A DNA stretch of 64,000 nt from CADEDH01 sp963732695 (GCA_963732695.1 CAVTAP010000011.1:33355-97354), one strand, 5' to 3'; positions 18,319 through 27,789 are shown, counted from the first letter of the stretch. Made by a program: numbers and translations. The notes: generated from the sequence alone by a model not told the origin.

Positions 18319-18331
18319 TAGCATGGTGCCC
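18319..18331 (+). promoter_or_regulatory. Leaderless-type -10 element before glpK
   Basis: TAGCAT (18319-18324) followed by 7 nt places transcription start at the ATG 18332. The ATG at 18323 lies inside the -10 box, which argues for 18332 as the true start. Confidence 0.4.
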
Positions 18332-19814
18332 ATGCCCATCGTGGTGGCCATCGACGCAGGAACCACCGGGGTGCGGGCCCTCGCCATCGACGAGCGCTCG
18401 TCGGTGGTCGGCCTGGCCTACCGGGAGCTGACCCAGCACTTCCCCCGCCCCGGGTGGGTGGAGCACGACCTCGACGAGATCTGGGCCAAGCTGACCGAGG
18501 TGCTGTCCGAGCTGGTGCCCCAGCTGTCCGAGCCGGTGGCGGCGGTCGGGATCACCAACCAGCGGGAGACCGTGGCCGCCTGGGACCGCCGCACCGGCCG
18601 GCCCCGGCACCGGGCCATCGTGTGGCAGGACCGGCGTACGGCCGACCGCTGCACGGATCTGGCCGGGGCTGGTGCGCTGGACGTGGTCCGACGCCGCACC
18701 GGGCTCGTGCTCGACCCGTACTTCTCGGGCACCAAGTTCGGGTGGCTGCTGAACGAGGGCGGGGTGGCGGCCGACGCCGACCTGGCGCTGGGCACGATCG
18801 ACAGCTGGGTGCTGTGGAACCTCACCGGCGGGGCGGTGCACGCCACCGAGCCGTCGAACGCCTCCCGCACGATGCTGTTCGATCTGGAGGACCTGAGCTG
18901 GTCGGGAGAGCTGGCCGAGCTGCTGGGGGTGCCGGTGGCGGCCCTGCCCGAGGTCCGTCCGTCGAGCGGGCGGTTCGGCACCACAGCCCTCGGGACGTCG
19001 GCTCTGGGAGCCGGGATCCCGATCAGCGGGGTCGCCGGCGACCAGCAGGCGGCCCTGTTCGGACAGGCCTGTTTCGCCCCCGGGATGACCAAGAACACCT
19101 ACGGCACCGGCAGCTTCGTGCTGATGAACGTGGGCGACCGGTGCCCGCCCCCGGTCGACGGGCTGCTGACCACGGTGGGGTGGACGCTGGGCCCCGACCA
19201 GCCCGCCACCTACGCCTACGAGGGGGCCATCTTCGTCACCGGGGCCGCCGTCCAGTGGCTGCGGGACGGGCTGGGGCTGATCGGCGACGCGGCCGAGATC
19301 GGGCCGCTGGCCGCCTCGGTCCGACACCACCGGCGACGTGTTCCTGGTGCCGGCGTTCGCCGGGCTGGGCAGCCCGTGGTGGGACCCGTGGGCCCGGGGC
19401 ACGATCGTGGGTCTCACCCGGGGCACGGGCCGGGCCGAGTTGGCCCGGGCCGTGGTGGAGGCGATGGCCTACCAGACCCGCGACGTGGTGGAGCTGATGG
19501 TGCAGGCGTCGGCCCAGCCGCTGGCCGAGCTGCGGGTGGACGGTGGGGCCTCGGTGATGGACCTGCTCCTCCAGCTCCAGGCCGACCAGCTCGGGGTGCC
19601 GGTGACCCGCCCGGCCCAGACCGAGACCACGGCCCTGGGCGCCGCCTACCTGGCCGGGCTGGCCGAAGGGGTGTGGGGCTCGCTCGACGACGTCACCGCG
19701 TCGTGGTCGCTCGACGTCCGGGTGGCCCCGGCCCCCGAGCGCTCCCCCGCCGACACCCTCTACCGCCGCTGGCTTCAGGCCGTGGAGCGCTCCCGGGGCT
19801 GGGCCCAGGAATGA
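18332..19814 (+). pseudogene. glpK: Glycerol kinase, frame broken near 19322
   Basis: FGGY-family glycerol kinase, which converts glycerol and ATP to glycerol 3-phosphate. The first frame encodes AIDAGTTGVRALAID, GITNQRETVAAWDRRTG, VWQDRRTADRC, DPYFSGTKFGWLL and KNTYGTGSFVLMNVG, up to about residue 330. The remaining 163 residues (VFLVPAFAGLGSPWWDPWAR, then VDGGASVMDLLLQLQADQL) lie in the next frame. Skipping one C at 19322 restores a 493-residue protein, the usual family length. Both sides are well conserved, so the break looks recent or is a sequencing/assembly error. If real, the kinase would lose its C-terminal domain. Confidence 0.9.
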
Positions 19815-19821
19815 CCCCGAA

Positions 19822-19862
19822 GTAGGAGCCTGAGTGGCGCTGAGCGCCGCTCAGGCTCCTAC
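19822..19862. terminator. Strong bidirectional hairpin between glpK and aminotransferase
   Basis: A perfect 13-bp outer stem GTAGGAGCCTGAG / CTCAGGCTCCTAC encloses an inner GGCGCT/AGCGCC stem. It starts 7 bp after the glpK stop and ends 5 bp before the stop of the convergent gene. A sequence-related hairpin is found after rnpB at 56460-56510. Confidence 0.8.
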
Positions 19863-19867
19863 GTTCG

Positions 19868-21046
19868 CTAGCCGTGGAGCTCGGGCAGGGCTCGGCGCAG
19901 GCCGCGGATGGCCTGGGCCGTCCGCTGCTCGTTCTCGATCAGGGCGAACCGCACATGGCCCTCGCCGCCCGGGCCGAAGCCGACACCGGGTGACGTGGCC
20001 ACCTTGGCCTCCGACACGAGGAACGAGCTGAACTCGAGCGAATCCATGTGGGCGTAGGGCTCGGGGATCGGGGCCCACACGAACATCGTGCCCTTGGGCC
20101 GCTTGACCGACCAGCCGATGGCGTCGAGCCCGTCGCACAGGGCGTCGCGCCGGGCCTGGTAGATCTCCCGCACCAGCTTGGGGTGCTCGGCCGCGTCGTT
20201 GAGGGTGACGGTGGCGGCGATCTGGATGGGTTGGAAGGTGCCGTAGTCGAGGTAGCTCTTGAGCTTGGCCAGCGCCGCCACCACCTCGGGGTTGCCCAGC
20301 AGGAACGCCACCCGCCACCCGGCCATGGAGAACGACTTGGTCATCGAGTACAGCTCGACGCAGCGACTCTTGGCCCCCGGCACCTGCAGGATCGACGGCG
20401 GGTTGTAGCCGTCGAAGCCGATGTCGGCGTAGGCGTTGTCATGCACGACGATGAGGTCGCGCTGCTCGGCGAACTCCACCACCCGGGTGAAGAAGTCGAG
20501 GTCGACGCACACCGTGGTGGGGTTGTGGGGAAACGAGATCACCAGCACCCGGGGCTTGGGCCAGGAGTACTCCCAGGCCCGCTCCAGGTTGGCGATGAAC
20601 TGCTCGCCCTCGGCCAGCGGCACCTCGCGGATGGCGGCCCCGGCGAAGATCGGGCCCCAGATGTGGATCGGATACGAGGGGGCCGGCACCAGGCAGGCGT
20701 CGCCCGGCTGGAGCAGCACCCACATGAGATGGGTGAAGCCCTCCTTGGCCCCGATGATGTTGAGCACCTCGGTCTCGGGGTCGAGATCCACCCCGAAGCG
20801 GGTCTGGTACAGGTTGGCCGCCGCTTCCCGCAGCTTGGGGATGCCCTTGGACGCCGAATAGCGGTGGTTGCGGCCGAGCTGGGCCGCCTCGCACAGCTTG
20901 TCGACCGCCATCGGCGGCGACGACAGGTCGGGGTTCCCGAACCCGAAATCGATCACGTCGTCGCCGGCCCGGCGGGCGTTGGTCTTCAGCTCGTTGATGA
21001 TCGAGAAGACGTAGGGGGGAAGCTGGCTGATCCGGCGGAACTCCAT
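19868..21046 (-). CDS. Class I/II PLP-dependent aminotransferase (AlaC-like)
   Basis: A 392-residue aminotransferase. The N-terminal RRISQLPPYVFSIINELK and the block FGFGNPDLSSPP resemble the alanine transaminase AlaC and LL-diaminopimelate aminotransferase groups. PLP-binding residues are visible: VISFPHNPTT (about 165-174), HDNAYADIGFDGY (about 195-207), the Schiff-base Lys in YSMTKSFSMAGWRVAF (about 228-243) and the C-terminal Arg in VRFALIENEQR. It probably transfers an amino group between glutamate or alanine and a 2-oxo acid. A TAGTGT box (21059-21054) sits 7 nt before the ATG, consistent with leaderless transcription. Confidence 0.9.
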   Translation of the reverse strand: MEFRRISQLPPYVFSIINELKTNARRAGDDVIDFGFGNPDLSSPPMAVDKLCEAAQLGRNHRYSASKGIPKLREAAANLYQTRFGVDLDPETEVLNIIGAKEGFTHLMWVLLQPGDACLVPAPSYPIHIWGPIFAGAAIREVPLAEGEQFIANLERAWEYSWPKPRVLVISFPHNPTTVCVDLDFFTRVVEFAEQRDLIVVHDNAYADIGFDGYNPPSILQVPGAKSRCVELYSMTKSFSMAGWRVAFLLGNPEVVAALAKLKSYLDYGTFQPIQIAATVTLNDAAEHPKLVREIYQARRDALCDGLDAIGWSVKRPKGTMFVWAPIPEPYAHMDSLEFSSFLVSEAKVATSPGVGFGPGGEGHVRFALIENEQRTAQAIRGLRRALPELHG

Positions 21047-21130
21047 GGGGCCGACACTACCGGCCTCACTGCGCTCCCCCGGCGATTTCCGGCGCCCCCC
21101 GGTCGAAGAATTCGCTCTGCCGGGGCGGGA

Positions 21131-22819
21131 TCAGCGGTCGCGGCCGGCGGCCAACGGCTTGGGCCGACTCACCAGGGCCTGACCCAGGCCGGCCTCGTCG
21201 GCCCACCGACGGGCCGAGGCCCGGTCCGAGACCACCACCACCTGGAGCCCGCCGGAGAGCTGGCGGCACCGGTCGAGCACCTGGTCGAGCTCGTCGTCGG
21301 CCAGCCCGGCGAAGGCGCCCACGATGACCATGGGCAGCGAGCCCCGGGCGTCGACGGCCACCTGGGTGGCCACCGCCGCCACCCGGGCCAGGAGGGTGTC
21401 GAGGTCGAGCGGTTCCCCGGCGCTGCGGCGCCCGGCCTCGGTGCGCAGCCGGTTCAGCTCGGCCGCCGACGCGGTGGCCGTCGCCTCGGCCCGGGGCAGG
21501 CGGGCCAGGGCCCGCCGGTGGCGATCGACGTCGCGCCGGGCCCGGGCCAGATCGGCCTGGAACGTCTCGTCGTCCCGGTCCCGGTCGGCCATCTCGATGG
21601 CGGCCAGCCACCGCCCGGCCGCCGCCACCAGCACCGGGGCGTCGTCGGCCGAGGCGTCCACGCCGTCCGGGGGATCGTCGACCGAGGCCAGGCTCTGGCG
21701 GAGCGACGCCACGGCGGCCAGCCAGGCCGGGTTGGCCTTCTCCGCCACCAGCTCCCGCAGGGCCCGCCCCAGATCGGGGGGCAGCATGAGGCCGAGGTGG
21801 GCCCGGGCGGCGGCCCGGATGTCGAGCAGTTCCTGGTTCAACTGGCGCGATACGGCGTCGGTCTCCAGCTCGGCCTTCGTCTCGGCCAGGTTGGCCTCCG
21901 CCTCGTCCACCGCCCGCCGGGCCTGGGCCGCCGCCTCGATGCGGGCGGCCGGAGCCACCGGGTCGGTCCGGTACACGGTGTAGGCGGTCCAGCTCTCCAC
22001 CCCGACCTTGGCCAGCAGCGCCTCCATCTCGGCCTGCTCCTCGGGACGCAGCACCCGGCGCCACTTGCCCCGGCGGGTGTCGTCCATCCCGGGGAACGAC
22101 AGCAGCTCCAGGCGGGCCTCCTCGTCGCGGGTGAGCAGCACCGGCCGGGCCGCCCGCTCGGCCCCTGCGAGGGCCTGGCAGGCCACGGCGAGCCGGGTCT
22201 CGGACTGGGCCACGGCCGCCCGTAGGTAGGCGAAGTGCTGTTCCGCCTCCTCCACCTGGGTTTGGTAGCGCTCCCACCGCTGCCGCAGCGCGGGCACCCC
22301 CTCGGGTGCTTCCTGGATGACGGGGGCCAACCCGTCGAGCGCCGCCACCGTCTCCCGCAACCGGGTGGCCTGGGCCCGGCGCCGGGCCAGGACGGCCTCG
22401 GCGCCCGGGTCGAGACGGGCCTCCAGCACGGCCAGGCGGGCCCGGGCCGCCGGGTCGAAGTCGGCCCGCACCTCCTCCACCACCACGGCGTCGATCTCGG
22501 CCCGACGTTGCTGCTGGTCGATCAGGGCCTGGAGGCGGGGCAGGTCGTCCAGTGAGCCGGCGTCGGCGTCCACCACCACGTCGGCCGTGGTCAGGGCCCG
22601 GCCGGCCAGAGGCCCGTTGCCGCTGCCGTCCATCTCCACCAGCAGCCCCTGGTGCTGGAGGAGACCGTGGAGCCCGCGGGCCGAACCCCGGGCCAGGCGT
22701 CGCAGCGCGTCCACCAGGTCGTCCCGCTCCAGGGGGGAGACGCCATGGACGACGGTCAGGAAGGGGTGGAGGTCGACGCCGATCCGGCCCTGTCCCACAT
22801 CGAGCCGCAGGATTCGCAT
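21131..22819 (-). CDS. Degenerate SMC/ABC-like coiled-coil protein without Walker A
   Basis: A 562-residue protein with the layout of an SMC/RecN-like ATPase: an N-terminal head MRILRLDVGQGRIGVDLHPF, long charged coiled-coil segments (about 140-470, rich in EAEAR and AELET patterns), and a C-terminal head SLPMVIVGAFAGLADDELDQ followed by VLDRCRQLSGGLQVVVVSD. The head topology is conserved but the P-loop position reads TVVHGVSPLERDDL, without GxxxxGK[ST], and the Walker B site lacks the acidic DE pair. It is therefore unlikely to hydrolyse ATP in the normal way. A GAAGGG lies 3-4 nt before the ATG. The role is unknown; a structural DNA- or protein-binding function is possible. Confidence 0.65.
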   Translation of the reverse strand: MRILRLDVGQGRIGVDLHPFLTVVHGVSPLERDDLVDALRRLARGSARGLHGLLQHQGLLVEMDGSGNGPLAGRALTTADVVVDADAGSLDDLPRLQALIDQQQRRAEIDAVVVEEVRADFDPAARARLAVLEARLDPGAEAVLARRRAQATRLRETVAALDGLAPVIQEAPEGVPALRQRWERYQTQVEEAEQHFAYLRAAVAQSETRLAVACQALAGAERAARPVLLTRDEEARLELLSFPGMDDTRRGKWRRVLRPEEQAEMEALLAKVGVESWTAYTVYRTDPVAPAARIEAAAQARRAVDEAEANLAETKAELETDAVSRQLNQELLDIRAAARAHLGLMLPPDLGRALRELVAEKANPAWLAAVASLRQSLASVDDPPDGVDASADDAPVLVAAAGRWLAAIEMADRDRDDETFQADLARARRDVDRHRRALARLPRAEATATASAAELNRLRTEAGRRSAGEPLDLDTLLARVAAVATQVAVDARGSLPMVIVGAFAGLADDELDQVLDRCRQLSGGLQVVVVSDRASARRWADEAGLGQALVSRPKPLAAGRDR

Positions 22820-22907
22820 GAGCCCTTCTTCGACGCCGGAACCCGGCGACTGAAGGCTCACAGGGGGCGGCGGCGCCCGTCGGCCCCGGCCCGGCGGAAG
22901 GGGCCGG

Positions 22908-23390
22908 TCAGCCCCTCGAGTCGACGGCCTGCACCCGGTCCTTGAACCGCTGGAGGGCCGACTCCACGATCTTGTCCTCGGCCCGGCGCTTCACGTAGCC
23001 GGGCAGGGGAAGCTTGAGGTCGACGATCAACTCGTAGGTCACGTCGGTTGACGGCTCGGCCTCGGTGCTCGACGGCGCCGGCTCGAACAGGTAGGCCCCT
23101 TCGAGACGGCTGGTGAGGTCGCCCTCCACCAACGTCCAGGCCAGCCGTTCGGGGGCCCGGGACAGGTCGTAGGCCAGCACGTAGGAGGTCTGGCGGCCCA
23201 TGCCGGTGGCCTCGAACCGGGCCCGCAGCGGGCGCCCCTGCTCGTCCCGTTCCTGCACCTCCACCGAGGAGATGCCCTTCACCCACTCGGGGTAGGCCTC
23301 CAGGTCGAGGCCCACGGCGAAACAGGTCTCCACCGGGGCGGCGACCGTGGTCAGGACGACGGTGTGCTCGTTGGCCGGGAGATCATGCAC
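22908..23390 (-). CDS. SRPBCC (START-like) family protein
   Basis: A 160-residue protein with the polyketide cyclase/START-like pattern: VAAPVETCFAVGLDLEAYPE (about 17-36) at the front, beta strands through YVLAYDLSRAPERLAWTLVE, and the C-terminal helix YVKRRAEDKIVESALQRFKDR. These helix-grip proteins bind hydrophobic ligands in a cavity; the ligand here is unknown. It lies 17 bp after a convergent-looking low-complexity stretch and is directly downstream (27 bp) of the GT4 gene on the same strand. Confidence 0.85.
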   Translation of the reverse strand: MHDLPANEHTVVLTTVAAPVETCFAVGLDLEAYPEWVKGISSVEVQERDEQGRPLRARFEATGMGRQTSYVLAYDLSRAPERLAWTLVEGDLTSRLEGAYLFEPAPSSTEAEPSTDVTYELIVDLKLPLPGYVKRRAEDKIVESALQRFKDRVQAVDSRG

Positions 23391-23417
23391 CGGGACAGAG
23401 GTTACCGGACACCGGCG

Positions 23418-24599
23418 CTAGCGACGTGGTCCTGAACCCGACCGGGCGACCAGAGGGAGCGATATCCCCTCGATGGGCTCGGCCCGCACGATCGCCTGGT
23501 GGAGTCGCTGGGCCAACTGGTCGTAGTCGAGCTCGGCCCGCACCCGCTGCCGGGCCGCCCGGCCCATCCGCTGGCGGGTCTCGGGGTCGTTGGCCAGCGT
23601 GGCCAGGGCCCGGGCCACGGCCCGCACGTCGCGCGGTCGGGGCTCGACCAGGCCGGTGATGCCGTGCTTCACCGCCTCGTGGGCGCCGCCGGAACGGCCC
23701 GCCACCTGGGGGATCCCGGCCGCCGCCGCCTCCAGGAACACGATGCCGAACCCTTCCTGCTCCAGGCCGAGCCAGCGGTCGTGGCACAGCATGGCCATGG
23801 CGTCGGCCGCCCCGTAGAGGCGGGCCACGTCGTCGTTGGCCAGGCTGCCGAGCAGCCGGGCCGGGGCCCGGGTGTTCACGATGAGCCTCGCCAGCTTGTC
23901 CTGCTGGCGGCCGGCGCCGCCGATCAGCACCTGGATGGGCAGTCCCTCGCCGGCCAGCTGGGCCGCCGCCTTGATCAGCACATCCATGCCCTTGCGGGGC
24001 ACGAGTCGGTTGACACTCGCCACCACGAACTGCTCGTCGCTCAGGTTCAACCCGTTGCGGGCGGCCGCCCGCTGGCGGGGGTCGAGGGGCCGGAACCGAT
24101 CGGCGTCCACCCCGGGAGGGATGACCACCGCCGGCAGCGAGCGCCCGGCGCACCGGGCCGCCTCGGCCATCGGGTAGTTCCCGGCGGCCACGATCAACGA
24201 GGCCGAACGCAGGATGCGGGCCAGCAACTGGCCGGCCACCGGCAGACGGCCCGGCACCGTCACCTCGGCCCCGTGGAGGATCAACCCGTAAGGCCGGCTC
24301 AGCCGGGGCCCGATGGCCCCCAGTGGCAGGGCGGGATCGAGCAACACCAGGTCGGCGTCGATCTCGTCGGCCAGAGCGTCGATCCGCCGGATGAGCGACG
24401 GGGTGGGTGTGAGAACACCCCGGGTCCCCCGCTCCACCCGGAACGCCTGCTCGGCGTCGAATGCGGCGTCGCCCGGGTGGGACGTGGTGTACACCGCGAA
24501 CGAGTCCGGTGGGAGGCGTCGCCACAACTCCCACAGGTAGTTCTGTATCCCACCGAACTTGGGTGGGAAGTCATTCGTCACCAGCACATGGCGTTTCAT
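23418..24599 (-). CDS. GT4-family glycosyltransferase (PimB-like)
   Basis: A 393-residue GT-B glycosyltransferase. The N-terminal NDFPPKFGGIQNYLWEL (about 9-25) is the nucleotide-sugar enzyme signature shared with actinobacterial mannosyltransferases such as PimB. The C-terminal half has VNRLVPRKGMDVLIKA (about 196-211) and the GT4 E-x7-E site EQEGFGIVFLEAAAAGIPQV (about 300-319). By similarity it probably transfers mannose or another hexose from an activated donor to a phosphatidylinositol-type lipid or glycan. GGAGGGG lies about 11 nt before the ATG. Confidence 0.85.
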   Translation of the reverse strand: MKRHVLVTNDFPPKFGGIQNYLWELWRRLPPDSFAVYTTSHPGDAAFDAEQAFRVERGTRGVLTPTPSLIRRIDALADEIDADLVLLDPALPLGAIGPRLSRPYGLILHGAEVTVPGRLPVAGQLLARILRSASLIVAAGNYPMAEAARCAGRSLPAVVIPPGVDADRFRPLDPRQRAAARNGLNLSDEQFVVASVNRLVPRKGMDVLIKAAAQLAGEGLPIQVLIGGAGRQQDKLARLIVNTRAPARLLGSLANDDVARLYGAADAMAMLCHDRWLGLEQEGFGIVFLEAAAAGIPQVAGRSGGAHEAVKHGITGLVEPRPRDVRAVARALATLANDPETRQRMGRAARQRVRAELDYDQLAQRLHQAIVRAEPIEGISLPLVARSGSGPRR

Positions 24600-24692
24600 C
24601 TATCCGGTTTCCCCTCCGGCGCCCATACCGACCTCACGTCCAGTTCCTACCCCGTCCTGCTGTTTGCCTCGACGTTCGGTCTACCGCAGCGC

Positions 24693-25922
24693 TCATCGTA
24701 GAGGGGTTCTGGCCTGGACCGGGGCCACCACCTCCGCCCGGACCAGCGGATCGGGGTCGGCGGCAGCACCGTCGGCCAGCATGTCCGAGGCCGAGACGGC
24801 GGGCCGCCCACACCGCATGGGCCCGCAGAAGCGGGTTGTCGATGGGCCAGATAGTCGGCCAGCAGCGGCTCCAACGCCGGGTCTCCGGGCTCCCCCGTGT
24901 TGCCCAGGACCACCAGCGCCGTGCGGCGGATGACGTCGGGGTCGCGGTTGGCCACGTACCAGCGGCCGAGCCGGTCGAGCAGGGCGTCGTCGCCGGCGGT
25001 GAGGATCCATCGCACCGGAACCCAGGTCAGCGCCGTCGCCCCCTCTGCCGGCGGCGGCTGGCGCCGGTCCCGGAGCCGGTTCTCGGGGCACGGGTCCTGG
25101 CAGGCGTCGCAGCCGTAGATGCGGTCGGCCACCGCCTCCGCGGTGCTCCACCGGAATCGGATCGGCCGACTGCACGAGCCAGGCGATGCAGCGGCGGGCG
25201 TCGAGCACCCCGGGCGCCACCAGGGCGCCGGTGGGGCAGCCGTCGAGGCAGGCGACGCACGGGCCGCACCCGTCGGCCAACGGCTCGGCTGTGCCATCAC
25301 CGTGACTGTCGGCGACGCCGCCGGCGTCGCCGGCGGGCCGGGCCTCCGAGGGCTGTGCCAGCGGGGCGTCGGTGACGATCACACCCACCACGAACCAGCT
25401 CCCCGCCCCCGGCACCAGCAGGTTGGCGTTCTTGCCGTACCAGGCCAGGCCGGCCCGCCAGGCGGCGTTGCGGTCGACCAGGTCGTTCGAGTCGGCCACC
25501 ACCCGGGTGGTCCAGCCGTTCGCCCGCAGCAGGGCCGCCATCGGCTCGAGGCCCCGGGCCAGCTGGCGGTAGAAGTCGTCCCGGGCGTAGCGGGCCACCC
25601 GCCCGGCGGCCTCGTCCGGGGCCGGTGGCTCGGCCCGCTGGTAGCCGAGGAGCCCCACCACCATCGAGGCCGCCCCTCGCAGCAGCTGGCCCGGATCGGT
25701 GGACCGCTCCGGGTTGCGGTAGGTGAACTGCATGGCCCCGTTGAGCCCGGCCGCCCGTCGCCGCAGCAGGGCGGAGCGGGCCGGTTCCAACACATCGGCC
25801 GTGGTGAAGCCCACGGCGTCGAGCCCGGCCTCCAGCCCCAGCCGGCGCAGCTCGGCCGGGGACACCGCCACCCGGGGCGGCGGCGGAGGGATCTGGGCCC
25901 GCGACGTCATGGCCCCCAGCAT
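24693..25922 (-). pseudogene. queG: Epoxyqueuosine reductase, three apparent frame breaks
   Basis: QueG reduces epoxyqueuosine to queuosine in tRNA with cobalamin and two [4Fe-4S] clusters. Frame 1 covers the N-terminus through CGPCVACLDGCPTGAL and CIAWLVQSADPIPVEHR. Frame 2 then gives EAVADRIYGCDACQDPCPEN through LEPLLADYLAH. A third frame gives DNPLLRAHAVWAARRLGLG, and the last 28 residues (MLADGAAADPDPLVRAEV) are back in frame 1. The breaks are near 25140, 24840 and 24785-24800, each corresponding to one surplus base. The restored protein is about 408 residues including the HEAT-repeat tail. All cluster cysteines are conserved, which favours assembly errors over decay. Confidence 0.88.
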
Positions 25923-25980
25923 GCCCGGCTAAAGAGCACCGGCCGACCGTGCCGATGGAGTGGCGATGAGGGGAGCCCAG

Positions 25981-26473
25981 ATGACCGGATCAACACATCA
26001 ACTCATCCACTTTGCCTACACGAGCATCCTGGCGCCGGAGCGCACCGCCGCTGACCTCCTGCCGATCCTCACCAAGGCCCGGCGCACCAACGCCGGGCTG
26101 CAGGCCACCGGGATCTTGTGTTGCCACCAGCGCAGCTTCTTCCAGGTGCTGGAGGGGCCCCGTCAGCAGATCGACGATCTCTACCGAGCGGATCGCACGC
26201 GATCCCCGTCACGTCCGGGTGACCCAGCGCATGCACGAGCCGATCCCCGAGCGCTCGTTCCGGGACTGGACGATGGGCCTGATTGAGCCGACCCAGGCCG
26301 ACCTGGCCGCGGTGCCCGGGCTGGCGCCGGTCGTCGCCGCCGGGGGCTCGCTGGCCGACCTCGATGCCGCCCAGGCGCGGGCCCTGCTCGACTCGCTGTC
26401 CCGGGGCCCGCTGCGCCTGCGGTGCGAGACGGCCATGGTGAGCTCGCTCCTCACCGCTCAAGCCGGGCGGTAG
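25981..26473 (+). pseudogene. BLUF-domain blue-light sensor, frame broken near 26185
   Basis: BLUF domains bind FAD and sense blue light. The key residues are present: Tyr in HFAYTSIL (about residue 10), Asn in NAGLQATGILCC (about 35) and Gln in RSFFQVLEGPRQQ (about 52). The frame breaks after IDDLY; skipping the C at 26185 continues directly into ERIARDPRHVRVTQR and a C-terminal helical region to residue 163. The continuity without residue loss suggests a single inserted base, probably an assembly error. GAGGGGAG lies 5 nt before the ATG. With no output domain, it would signal through protein interaction. The neighbouring dehydrogenase promoter overlaps its stop codon. Confidence 0.82.
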
Positions 26474-26483
26474 CCTTCACGCC
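26471..26483 (+). promoter_or_regulatory. Leaderless-type -10 element overlapping the BLUF stop codon
   Basis: TAGCCT (26471-26476) begins with the TAG stop of the BLUF gene and is followed by 7 nt before the GTG at 26484. No ribosome binding site is visible for the dehydrogenase, so leaderless expression is likely. Confidence 0.5.
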
Positions 26484-27647
26484 GTGAAGGCGCTCCAGTT
26501 CAGCCGGAAGGAGGCCCGCTACGCAGCGGCCGCCGTGTCGTCTCGGCTGCGGCCGGGCAGCGGGGCCAAGGTGGGCCCGCTCGACCTGGTGGACGTCGAC
26601 CCGCCCGATCTGCCCGGGCCCGGGTGGGAGCGGGTCACGCCCCTCCTGGCCGGTATCTGCGGCTCCGATCTGGCCACGGTGGAGGGCCGCTCGGCCCGCT
26701 ACTTCGAGCCCTGGGTCTCGTTTCCGTTCGTTCCCGGCCACGAGGTGGTGGGCCGCCTGGCCGACGGCACCCGGGTGGTGGTGGAGCCGGTGCTGGGCCA
26801 CGAGGCCCGCGGCTTCGAGCCCCCCTTCCCCGGCGCCAGCCCGGGCGACGGCAACGACTACCGCCATCTGGTGGCCGGGCCCCTCGAACCCGGCATCCAG
26901 ATCGGCTACTGCTGCTCCACCGGCGGCGGCTGGTCGGGCGGGCTGGTGGCCCACCGGTCCCAGATCCACCCGGTGGCCGACGGCGTGTCGGACGAGGCGG
27001 CGGTGATGATCGAGCCCACCGCGGTGGGCGTCCACGCCGCCATGAAGGCCCGGCTGCAACCGGGGGCCACGGTGGTGGTGCTGGGGTCGGGCACGATGGG
27101 CCTGGTGACGATCGCCGCCCTCCGCCACCTCACCGAGGCGGCCACGATCATCGCCAGCGCCAAGTACCCGGAGCAGTCGGCCCTGGCCCGCAAGCTGGGG
27201 GCCGACATCGTGGTGGAACCGAAGGAGCTGGCCCGGGCCGTGCGCCGGGCCACCGGCAGCTACGTGATCGGGGGCGACCTGTCGGCCGGGGCCGACGTGG
27301 TGATCGACGCCGTGGGCTCCGAGGCCTCGGTCGACGAGGCCATCGGCATCACGAGGCCCCGGGGCCGGGTGGTGCTGGTGGGCATGCCGGGCCGGGTGTC
27401 GGTGGACCTCACGGCCCTCTGGCACCGGGAGACCGAGCTGGTGGGGGCGTACACCTACGGCACCGAGACCATGCCCGACGGCACCACCCGCCGCACGTTC
27501 GACCTGGCCGCCGAGCTGGCGGCCCGGGCCGATCTGGGGGCCCTGGTGTCGGCCACCTATCCCCTCGACCGCTACCAGGACGCCCTGGCCCATGCGGCCA
27601 ACGCCGGGCCCCGGGGCGCCGTCAAGATCTGCTTCGACCTGCGTTGA
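26484..27647 (+). CDS. MDR-family zinc-type dehydrogenase
   Basis: A 387-residue medium-chain dehydrogenase. Catalytic-zinc residues are in AGICGSDLATVEG (about 54-66) and FVPGHEVVGRLADG (about 82-95), with a Glu in MIEPTAVGVHAA (about 175-186). The Rossmann motif VVVLGSGTMGLVTIAAL spans about 196-212. The usual four-cysteine structural zinc loop is missing. The enzyme should oxidise an alcohol or polyol with NAD(P)+. It lies immediately before the mycofactocin genes, separated only by a 47-bp triplicate repeat, so a substrate link to that pathway is possible but not shown. Confidence 0.85.
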   Translation: MKALQFSRKEARYAAAAVSSRLRPGSGAKVGPLDLVDVDPPDLPGPGWERVTPLLAGICGSDLATVEGRSARYFEPWVSFPFVPGHEVVGRLADGTRVVVEPVLGHEARGFEPPFPGASPGDGNDYRHLVAGPLEPGIQIGYCCSTGGGWSGGLVAHRSQIHPVADGVSDEAAVMIEPTAVGVHAAMKARLQPGATVVVLGSGTMGLVTIAALRHLTEAATIIASAKYPEQSALARKLGADIVVEPKELARAVRRATGSYVIGGDLSAGADVVIDAVGSEASVDEAIGITRPRGRVVLVGMPGRVSVDLTALWHRETELVGAYTYGTETMPDGTTRRTFDLAAELAARADLGALVSATYPLDRYQDALAHAANAGPRGAVKICFDLR

Positions 27648-27648
27648 C

Positions 27649-27789
27649 GTGCGCCCTTCGGGCGCCCCGGGTTCGCCTACGGCGAACACCGCCAGGTGCG
27701 CCCTTCGGGCGCCCCGGGTTCGCCTACGGCGAACACCGCCAGGTGCGCCCTTCGGGCGCCCCGGGTTCGCCTACGGCGAACACCGCCAG
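27649..27789 (+). repeat. Three perfect 47-bp tandem repeats with paired hairpins
   Basis: Identical copies occupy 27649-27695, 27696-27742 and 27743-27789. Each carries two perfect triloop palindromes, GCGCCC-TTC-GGGCGC and GTTCGCC-TAC-GGCGAAC. The array starts one base after the dehydrogenase stop and ends 73 bp before mftA. It could end transcription of the dehydrogenase and insulate or control the mycofactocin operon. Confidence 0.95.

Noticed and set aside
27649..27789. Tandem repeats considered as a CRISPR array
   Set aside because: The copies are directly adjacent with no unique spacers, and no cas gene is in the window.
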